Shown one piece after another: positions 25,415 through 33,388 of a DNA stretch of 64,000 nt. A program made the translations under genes and the position numbers. This DNA comes from Ruegeria arenilitoris (GTDB lineage Bacteria > Pseudomonadota > Alphaproteobacteria > Rhodobacterales > Rhodobacteraceae). The notes below the pieces were generated by a model. It was given only the letters and a program-made list of their open reading frames with translations, did no database searches and was not told the origin of the DNA. How positions within the stretch are numbered: the stretch's first letter is position 1; each line of letters opens with the position of its first letter. The stretch covers positions 496,001-560,000 of the forward strand of contig NZ_WQHX01000002.1 of the NCBI RefSeq assembly GCF_013035425.1, given 5' to 3'.

Positions 25415-27352
25415 TCAATGTTCAGCTTCGCCAACGAATATTCCGGCGAAGAAGTCTGTCAAACCAAGATAATCACCCAGACGCAAGACATTGGCAACGT
25501 ATTGGTCAGGTCTAACGATCACCATGCATCCGATGTCTCGATCAATTCCTCGCATGGTATAGATGTCGTTGCCAGTTTTGTGGTCGACGCAGAAGACCTT
25601 TTCGGCGTCGCGCAGACCATACTTGCCTTTTGCTGGCCTTAAGAACGAGGGCATGTCCTCGAAGCCTAGCGACCTAAAGTCCTGTTGAAAAATCGCGCGA
25701 ACGTCAATCAAGCCGTCAATAGCCTCGCCACGACGCCCGAAAAGTTTAATCGGTGAGCTTGGATCGTTCAGAAGAAAATTACATAGGAGATGAATAGAAC
25801 CATCCCGAGTGCCCATATCGCCCGATCCGGCAAAGGCGTAAATTCTCCAGCGGGCATCTGCCTCGGCAGTATGCCCCAATTGCATAGGCATGGCGTCAGC
25901 GAGCCGCACAACTGGAGCGGAGTGAAACCGCTTTCCGATGACCTGCCCCTTGGCCAGATGCTGATAAGTCGGTTCTGCGATCAAGTCGGATGGTTCATAA
26001 CGAACGGCGAGTCCGCCAGTGAATTCCAGATTTTCTATGAACTGCTTCTGAATCCGGGGCACATCGGTGCCGTCTAGCTCTGCCTCGCTAGGGGGCGCGC
26101 TCATGATACGCGCCCATTTATGGTCGGTTTCCACAAGCCGCTTTGCTTCCAGCAACCGTTCAGTGGAATAACTGTGCAAAAGGCTTGGCTTTGAACGCCC
26201 TGTCAAAACATGTACGAGTTTCCATCCGAGATTGAATGTGTCTCCCATCGATACATTCATTCCCTGCCCCGCTTTTGGGCTATGCGTATGACACGCGTCA
26301 CCAGCAGTGAAGACACGGGGCGTCCGGGTATCCACTTCATCTGTGGGTACGTCATCGAATTTATCAGTCAGCCTGTGTCCGATCTCGTAAACCGACCACC
26401 AAACCACCTCTTTGACGTCAATTGAATATGGCAGAATGATCCGATTGGCCGCAGCAATGATGTCGTCGGCCGTTAAGTTTCGGTTTGCGACCCTTTCTGC
26501 CGGATTCAATTTGTCCAGCTCGACATACATCCTGAACAGATATCCGCCCTCACGAGGAAGTATCAGAACATTCCCTTCGGCCGAAGATTGAATAAGGCAT
26601 TTACGTCGAACGTCTGGAAAGTCAGTATTGGCGAGGATGTCCATTACTCCCCAAGCTTGATGGGCTGCATCTCCTTGCAACTTTCCGCCAATGGCTTTGC
26701 GCACATTGCTGCGCGCGCCGTCGCAACCGACAACGTAATTGGCGCGCACTTGAATTGGTTCGGCAGCATCCTCATTCTCTTTTACAGGGTCGAGCACTAC
26801 TGTGACCGGGTGGTTAGCAGTAACAGTGTCAATCGTCAGATCGCGGACGTTAAAACCGTATCTAGGCTCCAACCGCGTTGGCGCATTTCTCATAACATCT
26901 AGGAAAAGCTCATGTATCCGAGCTTGATTCATCAGAGTGTGCGGCATTTCGGATTGATCGTCGGCTACATCTTGAACAATGCCTGCCCGTTTTATGTGAC
27001 CGGGGTTAGCAGGGTTTGGTGCCCAGAATGTTGTTTGGTTTACCCAATAAGCTTCACGCTTGATCTTGTCCGCAAATCCGAATGCTTGAAACATTTCCAT
27101 CGAACGGACGTTAACGCCGTCAGCTTGCCCTTTTTCCATTGGACCCATCTTTTGATCCACAATCATTGTTGTAAATTCGCTGAACTGTGAAAGTTGTGCC
27201 GCAAGGCATAGCCCTGCTGGGCCGCACCCTACGATCAAAACATCAACGGTTTCGGGAAGAACTCTATTCTCGTCATTATTTTTGGACCCGCCGTTATCAG
27301 CTGGCTTTATGTCCGGATCACCAGGTCGAAAACCATTTAAGTAATATTGCAT
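25415..27352 (-). CDS. mobA: 3-Hydroxybenzoate 4-monooxygenase (MobA-type flavoprotein)
   Basis: Hydroxylates 3-hydroxybenzoate to protocatechuate using FAD and NADPH. The 645-aa product starts MQYYLNGFRPGDPDI, as in MobA of Comamonas. It has GCGPAGLCLAAQ for FAD, GCDGARSNVRKAIG, and the second FAD motif GDACHTHSPKAGQGMNVSM. A C-terminal thioredoxin-like domain of the phenol-hydroxylase family follows. The longer frame with 30 extra residues is rejected. It diverges from a MarR gene like mobR, and its product feeds the pca genes at 41-46 kb. Confidence 0.88.
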   Translation of the reverse strand: MQYYLNGFRPGDPDIKPADNGGSKNNDENRVLPETVDVLIVGCGPAGLCLAAQLSQFSEFTTMIVDQKMGPMEKGQADGVNVRSMEMFQAFGFADKIKREAYWVNQTTFWAPNPANPGHIKRAGIVQDVADDQSEMPHTLMNQARIHELFLDVMRNAPTRLEPRYGFNVRDLTIDTVTANHPVTVVLDPVKENEDAAEPIQVRANYVVGCDGARSNVRKAIGGKLQGDAAHQAWGVMDILANTDFPDVRRKCLIQSSAEGNVLILPREGGYLFRMYVELDKLNPAERVANRNLTADDIIAAANRIILPYSIDVKEVVWWSVYEIGHRLTDKFDDVPTDEVDTRTPRVFTAGDACHTHSPKAGQGMNVSMGDTFNLGWKLVHVLTGRSKPSLLHSYSTERLLEAKRLVETDHKWARIMSAPPSEAELDGTDVPRIQKQFIENLEFTGGLAVRYEPSDLIAEPTYQHLAKGQVIGKRFHSAPVVRLADAMPMQLGHTAEADARWRIYAFAGSGDMGTRDGSIHLLCNFLLNDPSSPIKLFGRRGEAIDGLIDVRAIFQQDFRSLGFEDMPSFLRPAKGKYGLRDAEKVFCVDHKTGNDIYTMRGIDRDIGCMVIVRPDQYVANVLRLGDYLGLTDFFAGIFVGEAEH

Positions 27353-27418
27353 GACCACTGCCCAGTTACTGTTTTGCGGGATATGATATTTGTACTTACT
27401 ATATTGAGGCAAAAAAGG

Positions 27419-27430
27419 TATGTATACATA
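27419..27430. promoter_or_regulatory. Putative MarR (MobR-like) operator palindrome
   Basis: TATGTATACATA is a perfect 12-bp palindrome 66 bp from the mobA start and 44 bp from the marR start. It is in the right place to repress both divergent genes. The surrounding 60 bases are strongly AT-rich. Confidence 0.5.
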
Positions 27431-27474
27431 TTTTTTTATCAAACTATGGTCGATTGAAGCATGAGTGAACCAAA

Positions 27475-27933
27475 GTGGCGGAGGCTAAGGTGCAAATTTA
27501 CGGAATGGCGGGTCATCTTATCCGGCGACTCAATCAAATTTCGACGCATGTATTCTCAACCCGAATGATGGAAGCCGGTATTGATCTGACTTCGGTTCAG
27601 TTCGCGGCACTGGACGCTATTCGTACCCGCCCGGGAATCGATCAAGCGACGATTGCGACGATGATAGCCTACGACCGGGCGACAATCGGCGGGGTCATAG
27701 ATAGGCTTGAACAAAAAAAATACGTGACAAGATCGATCAGCAAGCGAGACAGGCGGGCTCGTGAAGTCACACTTTCTGCGGAAGGAGAAAACATCTACGC
27801 CAAGGCTTTACCTGTCGTCGTAGCCCTTCAAAACGAAATCTTGCGTGGACTGAGTTCCAGCGAGCGTGAAGCATTTCTCGAATTCGCGACAAAGACTATC
27901 GAGGCCAATTCCGATGAAAATCCAAGCGCCTGA
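27475..27933 (+). CDS. MarR family regulator, MobR-like
   Basis: The 152-aa protein has a winged helix with the recognition region IAYDRATIGGVIDRLEQKKY and wing SKRDRRAREVTLSAEG. The start YGMAGHLIRRLNQIS is seen in MarR proteins controlling hydroxybenzoate monooxygenases. The start codon is GTG. Divergence from mobA suggests it represses mobA until 3-hydroxybenzoate binds, as MobR does in Comamonas. Confidence 0.85.
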   Translation: MAEAKVQIYGMAGHLIRRLNQISTHVFSTRMMEAGIDLTSVQFAALDAIRTRPGIDQATIATMIAYDRATIGGVIDRLEQKKYVTRSISKRDRRAREVTLSAEGENIYAKALPVVVALQNEILRGLSSSEREAFLEFATKTIEANSDENPSA

Positions 27934-28083
27934 GCAATACGTTGCGCCAATGTCTTCAACACTGAAATAGAAAGCAAATCCTAAAAAAAATCGATTTAGT
28001 TGCCGATTTCTGAAACTAACGGAGAAGAAAGCTCAATTTACCTCAGCCCAACATAAAGGCAATGTGAGCAAGAGAGAGGAAGA

Positions 28084-28212
28084 ATGATGTCCAAGCCCAG
28101 ATTGTATGGTGACACGGTCAGGAACCACGAGGTTCGGTCAAGGAACGCAACTCCTAAGCCGAACCACTTGAAACACCACAACAAAATGGCACAAGATCGT
28201 TATAGCTTATAA
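28084..28212 (+). CDS. Possible small ORF (42 aa) upstream of dctP
   Basis: An ATG-ATG start with GAGAGGA upstream opens a 42-codon frame rich in Lys, Asn and His, ending before the TRAP operon. There is no recognisable domain or hydrophobic segment. It may be a leader peptide or chance. The remainder of the 27934-28271 gap shows only AT-rich sequence and a strong ribosome-binding site before dctP. Confidence 0.2.
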   Translation: MMSKPRLYGDTVRNHEVRSRNATPKPNHLKHHNKMAQDRYSL

Positions 28213-28271
28213 CTACAAAGAGATATCACATAGAGAAGGGTGATACTCATAGGTCATTAAGGGAGGAGACC

Positions 28272-29312
28272 ATGACCAACTCGCGCAGAACTTTACTGAA
28301 ATCCGCCGTCGCGGCGATTGCTTTCGGCGCCATGGCCACCGCAGCTTTCGCAGCCGATGTCACTTTGCGAATGCATCAGTTTTTGCCAGCGCAGGCTAAT
28401 GTTCCCAAGAACATATTGGACGTCTGGGCTGACAAGATCGAGGCGGAGTCAGATGGCCGTATCGAAATCCAACGCTTTCCAGCCATGCAGCTAGGCGGCA
28501 AGCCTCCCGAACTGATCGACCAGGCCATTGACGGGGTTGCAGATATTGTCTGGACTGTATCTGGTTACACACCCGGCCGGTTTCCCCGGACCGAAGTATT
28601 TGAACTCCCCTTCACAATGACCAACGCCGAAGCAGTTTCTCGTGCCTATTGGGATTTGGCCGAAGAAACCATGATGGACGACGACTTCAAACAGTTCAAA
28701 GTTCTTGGGCTTTGGGTGCACGGCCCCGGCTTGATCCATTCGAAAGATCCTATTGAAAGTATTGAGGATCTTAACGGCGTGAAACTGCGCGCACCGACAC
28801 GTGTAACCAACGGCTTGTTCAGCTCGTTAGGCGCTACCCCGGTCGGGATGCCAGTACCTGCGGTACCGGAGGCTTTGTCCAAAGGTGTGATCGATGCCAC
28901 CGTCATTCCATGGGAGGTGACCGGAGCGTTGAAAGTCAATGAATTAGTGGGAAATCACACTACTTTCGGTGACGATTCATTGTACACGACGACTTTCATC
29001 TTTGCGATGAACAAAGATCGTTGGGACGCATTGCCGGACGATCTGAAGGCCATAATTGATGCCAATTCCGGCGCAGAGTTCTCTGCTTTTGCGGGAAAGC
29101 AAATGCAGGCTGACGACGATGGGCCACACAAACAGGCCATGGAACGCGGCAATAATATAATAACACTAAGCCCTGAACAGGTCGAAGAATGGAAGGCTGC
29201 CTCGCAACCCACCACCGATGCTTGGATTGCCGAGATGGACGAAAAAGGTATGGACGGCACGGGCCTTCGAGCTCGCGCTCTTGAGTTGATCTCGCAATAC
29301 TCAGGTAATTGA
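28272..29312 (+). CDS. dctP: TRAP transporter substrate-binding protein (DctP), aromatic island
   Basis: The 346-aa receptor has a signal peptide with a twin-arginine-like SRRTLLK motif ending ATAAFA near residue 28. DctP segments include LGGKPPELIDQAIDGVADIV and the conserved Arg in GVKLRAPTR. It heads a dctPQM operon between mobA and the hydroxycinnamate cluster. An aromatic carboxylate such as hydroxybenzoate, coumarate or ferulate is the likely ligand (inference). GGGAGGAGACC precedes the ATG. Confidence 0.9.
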   Translation: MTNSRRTLLKSAVAAIAFGAMATAAFAADVTLRMHQFLPAQANVPKNILDVWADKIEAESDGRIEIQRFPAMQLGGKPPELIDQAIDGVADIVWTVSGYTPGRFPRTEVFELPFTMTNAEAVSRAYWDLAEETMMDDDFKQFKVLGLWVHGPGLIHSKDPIESIEDLNGVKLRAPTRVTNGLFSSLGATPVGMPVPAVPEALSKGVIDATVIPWEVTGALKVNELVGNHTTFGDDSLYTTTFIFAMNKDRWDALPDDLKAIIDANSGAEFSAFAGKQMQADDDGPHKQAMERGNNIITLSPEQVEEWKAASQPTTDAWIAEMDEKGMDGTGLRARALELISQYSGN

Positions 29313-29322
29313 TCCGATTGCG

Positions 29323-29350
29323 TCCCCTGCAGACAAGTGCCTGCGGGGGA
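29323..29350 (+). promoter_or_regulatory. Intergenic hairpin between dctP and dctQ (second TRAP operon)
   Basis: TCCCCTGCAG (29323-29332) pairs with CTGCGGGGGA (29341-29350) over 10 bp with one G-U pair and an 8-base loop. It lies between the dctP stop and dctQ start. Position and strength match the hairpins of the other two TRAP operons in this window. Confidence 0.55.
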
Positions 29351-29371
29351 AGCTGTCTTTTGGAGTAAATT

Positions 29372-29956
29372 ATGCAGAACATGGTGGAACGCACGGCGCG
29401 TTACATGGCCATTCTTGGCGGTATTGTGCTGACGCTACTGGTCTTGTTGACAACAATCAGTGTTCTGGGGCGCGGCCTTAACACGTTTGGGCATTCGGAC
29501 TTTTTGAACGCCCTTTCGGAATCGGCAGCGCAAGCGTTGATTGCAACAGGCGTTGGACCTGTTAACGGTGATTTCGAACTCGTCGAGGCCGGAGTTGCGT
29601 TCGCCATATTCTCTTTCTTGCCTATATGTCAGCTCTACGGAGCGCATGCGACAGTCGACGTTTTTACAAACATTCTGCCACCAAAGGCCAACAAAGTGAT
29701 CGTTACCTTCTGGGAAGTAGTGTTGTCACTTGTGATATTGCTGATTACCTGGAGACTGTTTGTCGGCCTGCAAGGTAAAATGGACAACGGCGAAACGACC
29801 TTTCTGTTACAGTTTCCTGTCTGGTGGGCCTATGGGTTGAGTTTCATGGCCGCGCTAATTGCGTCCTTGGTGGCTGTTTATTGCGCTGTTGCGCAAGTTA
29901 TTGAACTTGTGACAGGGCGCTTAATCCTGCCGCATCGTGGGGAGGCGGCACATTGA
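29372..29956 (+). CDS. dctQ: TRAP transporter small permease (DctQ)
   Basis: The 194-aa subunit has four hydrophobic segments (for example MAILGGIVLTLLVLLTTIS and VTFWEVVLSLVILLITW). GGAG lies before the ATG. Its stop overlaps the TTG start of dctM (TTGA), so the permease subunits are translationally coupled. Confidence 0.88.
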   Translation: MQNMVERTARYMAILGGIVLTLLVLLTTISVLGRGLNTFGHSDFLNALSESAAQALIATGVGPVNGDFELVEAGVAFAIFSFLPICQLYGAHATVDVFTNILPPKANKVIVTFWEVVLSLVILLITWRLFVGLQGKMDNGETTFLLQFPVWWAYGLSFMAALIASLVAVYCAVAQVIELVTGRLILPHRGEAAH

Positions 29957-31266
29957 CACTACTAGAAATGGGCTACCTGTCATTTCCCATCCTTTTAATC
30001 ATGATCTTTATGCGCGCACCGATCGGACTTGCGATGCTATTGTGCGGAATTGGCGGGCTGTATTTCGCCATGGGCGGCGCTAACATGTTCATGTCCAAGC
30101 TGAAAACTGAAACCTATTCGACTTTTTCCAGTTATTCACTGACCATTATTCCGATGTTTTTACTGATGGGGCAGTTTGCAACTCTGTCAGGTATGTCTTC
30201 GGCTCTGTTCAAAGCAGCTGAGAGTTGCCTGGGCCACCGAAAGGGCGGTGTCGCAATGGCAGCCGTGGGTGCCTGCGCTGGTTTCGGTGCAATCTGTGGG
30301 TCATCCCTCGCCACTGCCGCTACAATGAGCCGGGTCGCGCTGCCGGAACTACGCCGATATGGTTATTCTGGCGGGTTTTCAACGGCCACGCTGGCCGCTG
30401 GGGGTACTTTGGGAATTCTGATTCCACCTTCGGTAATTCTTGTCATTTATGCAATTTTGACAGAACAGAATATTGCAAAACTGTTCTTGGCGGCCTTTAT
30501 CCCAGGCATCCTGGCGGCGCTTGGGTATATCGTCACAATATCAGTTTATGTTCGTATGTATCCAGACTCCGCTGGTACCCGCGAGGCAGTCCCTTATGCG
30601 GAACGTGTTCGCGCGTTGCTGGATGTCTGGCCAGTCCTTTTGGTATTTGGTCTCGTGGTCGGCGGCATTTACTTGGGATGGTTTACGCCGACAGAAGGTG
30701 CCGCAGTTGGCGCAGCTGGAACTGGTCTCATCGCTCTGCTTTCGGGTAATCTGAACTGGCAGGTATTCGTTGAAAGTATCATTGCTACTGCCACAAGCAC
30801 CGCGATGATCTTTTTTATCGTTTTAGGCGCAGGGCTTTATAACAGTTTTCTCGCTCTTACGCAGGTTCCGCAGGAATTATCCAATTGGGTCGTGAACCTG
30901 GGCCTCAGTCCGTGGACAGTATTGTGCCTGATCTTGGTATTCTACTTGATCTTCGGCTGCCTCATGGACAGTCTTTCAATGATCCTGCTGACTATCCCAA
31001 TCTTCTTTCCCGTGATCAGTACGCTGGACTTTGGGATGAGTCCCGAGCATGTGGCAATCTGGTTTGGCATACTTGTACTTATCGTCGTCGAAGTCGGATT
31101 GATCACTCCTCCAGTAGGCATGAACCTGTTCATCATTAACGCAATGGATCGGTCAACGCCGATGGTTGAAACATACAAATCAGTTATGTGGTTCGTGACG
31201 TCTGACATCGTTAGGGTCGTAATTCTGGTCCTTTTCCCTGCTATCACGTTATTCCTGATACCTTAG
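29953..31266 (+). CDS. dctM: TRAP transporter large permease (DctM)
   Basis: The 437-aa permease has about 12 membrane helices and family segments CGSSLATAATMSRVALPELR, GTLGILIPPSVILVIYAILT and VGLITPPVGMNLFI. It starts at TTG within the dctQ stop. It completes a probable aromatic-acid importer upstream of the CoA-dependent side-chain genes. Confidence 0.92.
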   Translation: MTLLEMGYLSFPILLIMIFMRAPIGLAMLLCGIGGLYFAMGGANMFMSKLKTETYSTFSSYSLTIIPMFLLMGQFATLSGMSSALFKAAESCLGHRKGGVAMAAVGACAGFGAICGSSLATAATMSRVALPELRRYGYSGGFSTATLAAGGTLGILIPPSVILVIYAILTEQNIAKLFLAAFIPGILAALGYIVTISVYVRMYPDSAGTREAVPYAERVRALLDVWPVLLVFGLVVGGIYLGWFTPTEGAAVGAAGTGLIALLSGNLNWQVFVESIIATATSTAMIFFIVLGAGLYNSFLALTQVPQELSNWVVNLGLSPWTVLCLILVFYLIFGCLMDSLSMILLTIPIFFPVISTLDFGMSPEHVAIWFGILVLIVVEVGLITPPVGMNLFIINAMDRSTPMVETYKSVMWFVTSDIVRVVILVLFPAITLFLIP

Positions 31267-31356
31267 AGCCGGTGCCAGAGGCCGTTCGCGAATGAATTGT
31301 GTAAAAATAGATATGGAACATAACAATGACAAACTATATGCAAATCGAGGCCTGCC

Positions 31357-32121
31357 GTGGAACTAAATAATACCATTGCTTTAGTTACCGGAAGCGCCAG
31401 TGGTCTGGGTGCAGCAACGGCGAAACATTTTGCTGCACATGGGGCCAGAGTCGCCGTTTTGGATTTCAATGAAGCCCAGGCCAACGCTGTTGCTGAAGAA
31501 CTCAAAGGCTTTGCTGTAGCAACAGATGTGAGAGACGAAGCCGCTGTTGCTGAAGCATTCGAATCCGTTTCAAATTTTTTTGGGTCCCCGCCGCGGATCG
31601 TAGTCAATTGTGCCGGCGTCGGCATGGCTGCTCGAATAGTTGGTCGGGAAGACAAACTGTCATTTGACGTATTTGAACAGACCCTTCGCGTAAACCTCTT
31701 CGGTACATACAACGTGATGAGCCATGCAGCATTGCGAATAGCTAAGCTGAGTTCGCTCGAAGATGGTGAAAGGGGTGTTATCATTAACACTTCTTCAGTC
31801 GCATGGGAGGACGGGCAACTTGGGCAAACAGCCTATGCCGCCTCCAAAGGTGCGATCACCGCGATGTCGCTACCCGCCGCACGGGAATTTGCGCAATCAG
31901 GTATCCGCGTGATGGCCATTGCGCCAGGATTGTTTAACACCCCTATGATGGAAGGATTGCCGGAAGACGTCGCCGCCAAAATCACGGCAAACATTCCCTT
32001 TCCAGCGCGTCTTGGCGAAGCCAACGAGTTCGCCTTGCTTGCCAAACACATTGTGCAAAACCCGTTCCTGAACGGCACGACCATTCGTCTGGACGGTGCT
32101 GTACGTCTTCCACCCCGATAA
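31357..32121 (+). CDS. SDR, probable 3-hydroxyacyl-CoA dehydrogenase for hydroxycinnamates
   Basis: The 254-aa SDR is of the HSD10/type-II 3-hydroxyacyl-CoA dehydrogenase kind. It has TGSASGLG, NCAGVGMAARI, catalytic YAASK and IAPGLFNTPMMEGL. In the operon it would oxidise the beta-hydroxy intermediate made by the adjacent crotonase to a beta-keto thioester. The start is GTG. In Agrobacterium the CoA-dependent beta-oxidative deacetylation of hydroxycinnamates uses the same gene set, which supports the role. Confidence 0.85.
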   Translation: MELNNTIALVTGSASGLGAATAKHFAAHGARVAVLDFNEAQANAVAEELKGFAVATDVRDEAAVAEAFESVSNFFGSPPRIVVNCAGVGMAARIVGREDKLSFDVFEQTLRVNLFGTYNVMSHAALRIAKLSSLEDGERGVIINTSSVAWEDGQLGQTAYAASKGAITAMSLPAAREFAQSGIRVMAIAPGLFNTPMMEGLPEDVAAKITANIPFPARLGEANEFALLAKHIVQNPFLNGTTIRLDGAVRLPPR

Positions 32122-32131
32122 GGAGACCAAC

Positions 32132-32899
32132 ATGGACGCCCAAATCCTGAAAGTTGACCGCGAAGGGCCGATCGCAACGCTTACCATGAACCGCCCAGAT
32201 AAGCGGAATGCGATGTGCGAGGAATTGTTGGTCTCACTGGATAAATATTTTTCAGATCCGCCTAAAGATGTCCGAGTTGTAGTATTGACTGGGACTGCTG
32301 GGCACTTTTGCTCGGGGCTTGATTTGTCCGAGCATGTAGACAGGTCCGCCGAAGAAAACCTACACCATTCGCGTCATTGGCACAGCGTAATGGACAAAAT
32401 CCAGTTCGGCGGACTAGCCGTGATTTCTGCGATGTTTGGTGCTGTAATCGGAGGTGGGCTGGAGCTTGCTGCTGCCACACATGTGCGTATCGCCGAACCA
32501 TCAACAATCTTCCAACTTCCCGAAGGCCGCCGCGGGATATTTGTTGGCGGTGGCGCAACGGCGCGGGTTGGACGCTTACTGGGACCAGACCGAATGACGG
32601 AAATGATGCTGACTGGCCGAAAGTACGGCGCGGAAGAAGGCGTGTCCCTAGGCCTTGCGCACTATTCCACGGCTGAAGGGGAGGCAATGGCGCTTGCGCA
32701 AAAGCTGGCTGGCAAAATTTCCCGCAACGCCCCTTTGTCTAACTATCTGATGATCCAAGCAATTCCCAGGATCAACGAGATGTCCCACGGCGATGGGTTG
32801 TTCACCGAGTCATTGGCCGCAGCTCTTTCACAAACGACAACGGATGCCCAGGAAGGTTTAAGAGCTTTTCTGGAAAAGCGTGCCCCACAGTTCAGGTAG
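32132..32899 (+). CDS. Enoyl-CoA hydratase (crotonase family)
   Basis: The 255-aa crotonase has oxyanion segments HFCSGLDLSEH and FGAVIGGGLELAAA and the acidic LPEGRRGIFVGGG region. It probably hydrates feruloyl- or coumaroyl-CoA. In this operon, with a downstream dehydrogenase and ketoacyl-CoA hydrolase, it would stop at the beta-hydroxy thioester rather than cleave to an aldehyde. AAGGAG precedes ATG 32132; the longer frame is rejected. Confidence 0.88.
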   Translation: MDAQILKVDREGPIATLTMNRPDKRNAMCEELLVSLDKYFSDPPKDVRVVVLTGTAGHFCSGLDLSEHVDRSAEENLHHSRHWHSVMDKIQFGGLAVISAMFGAVIGGGLELAAATHVRIAEPSTIFQLPEGRRGIFVGGGATARVGRLLGPDRMTEMMLTGRKYGAEEGVSLGLAHYSTAEGEAMALAQKLAGKISRNAPLSNYLMIQAIPRINEMSHGDGLFTESLAAALSQTTTDAQEGLRAFLEKRAPQFR

Positions 32900-32903
32900 T
32901 CAG

Positions 32904-33386
32904 ATGAACACAGAAAAGCAAAACCTTACGAATTCGACGGAAACCCATGCTGTCAGCGACGCCACGTTGCGCGCGTTCATAGGTTACAGAATGAAGCGTG
33001 CTTTTAACGTCGTTCGCGACGACCTTACCGCCACGCTTCGGGCGTTTGATCTGCGTATGCTGACCTACACTGCACTGGTTTTGATCGTCGACAACCCAGG
33101 CCTGCGACAATCACAACTGGCAGACGCAATGGATATCGAGCGCCCAAACCTCGTGATCATTATTGACGAGTTGGAACGCAGAGATCTGATAATCCGGGAT
33201 CGTGTTCCCACCGATCGCCGTGCGTATGCGCTTAAGGCAACTTTGGCGGGTCGGCAACTCTATGAGAGGGCTGTTGCGGCCGTCACTTCGCACGAAGAAA
33301 AACTGTTGGCCAACCTCGATCAAGGCACCATCAAAATTGTTTTTGACGCTTTCAGCGTTATCGAGCAAGCAAAGCGGAGGACCTGA
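32904..33386 (+). CDS. MarR family regulator inside the hydroxycinnamate operon
   Basis: The 160-aa protein has a MarR winged helix (LRQSQLADAMDIERPNLVII) and wing (VPTDRRAYALKATLAG). It is embedded between the crotonase and ligase genes, like HcaR of Agrobacterium, whose ligands are hydroxycinnamoyl-CoA esters. Autoregulation of the operon is likely. ATG 32904 is preferred over a start inside the crotonase gene. Confidence 0.85.
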   Translation: MNTEKQNLTNSTETHAVSDATLRAFIGYRMKRAFNVVRDDLTATLRAFDLRMLTYTALVLIVDNPGLRQSQLADAMDIERPNLVIIIDELERRDLIIRDRVPTDRRAYALKATLAGRQLYERAVAAVTSHEEKLLANLDQGTIKIVFDAFSVIEQAKRRT

Positions 33387-33388
33387 AA

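Noticed and set aside
27353..27442. 30-residue extension of MobA
   Set aside because: The known family start is MQYYLNGFRPG; the extension also covers the AT-rich operator region.
30225..30749. 174-aa plus-strand ORF within the second dctM
   Set aside because: Frame shadow rich in Arg, Trp and Cys; the dctM frame has clear family motifs.
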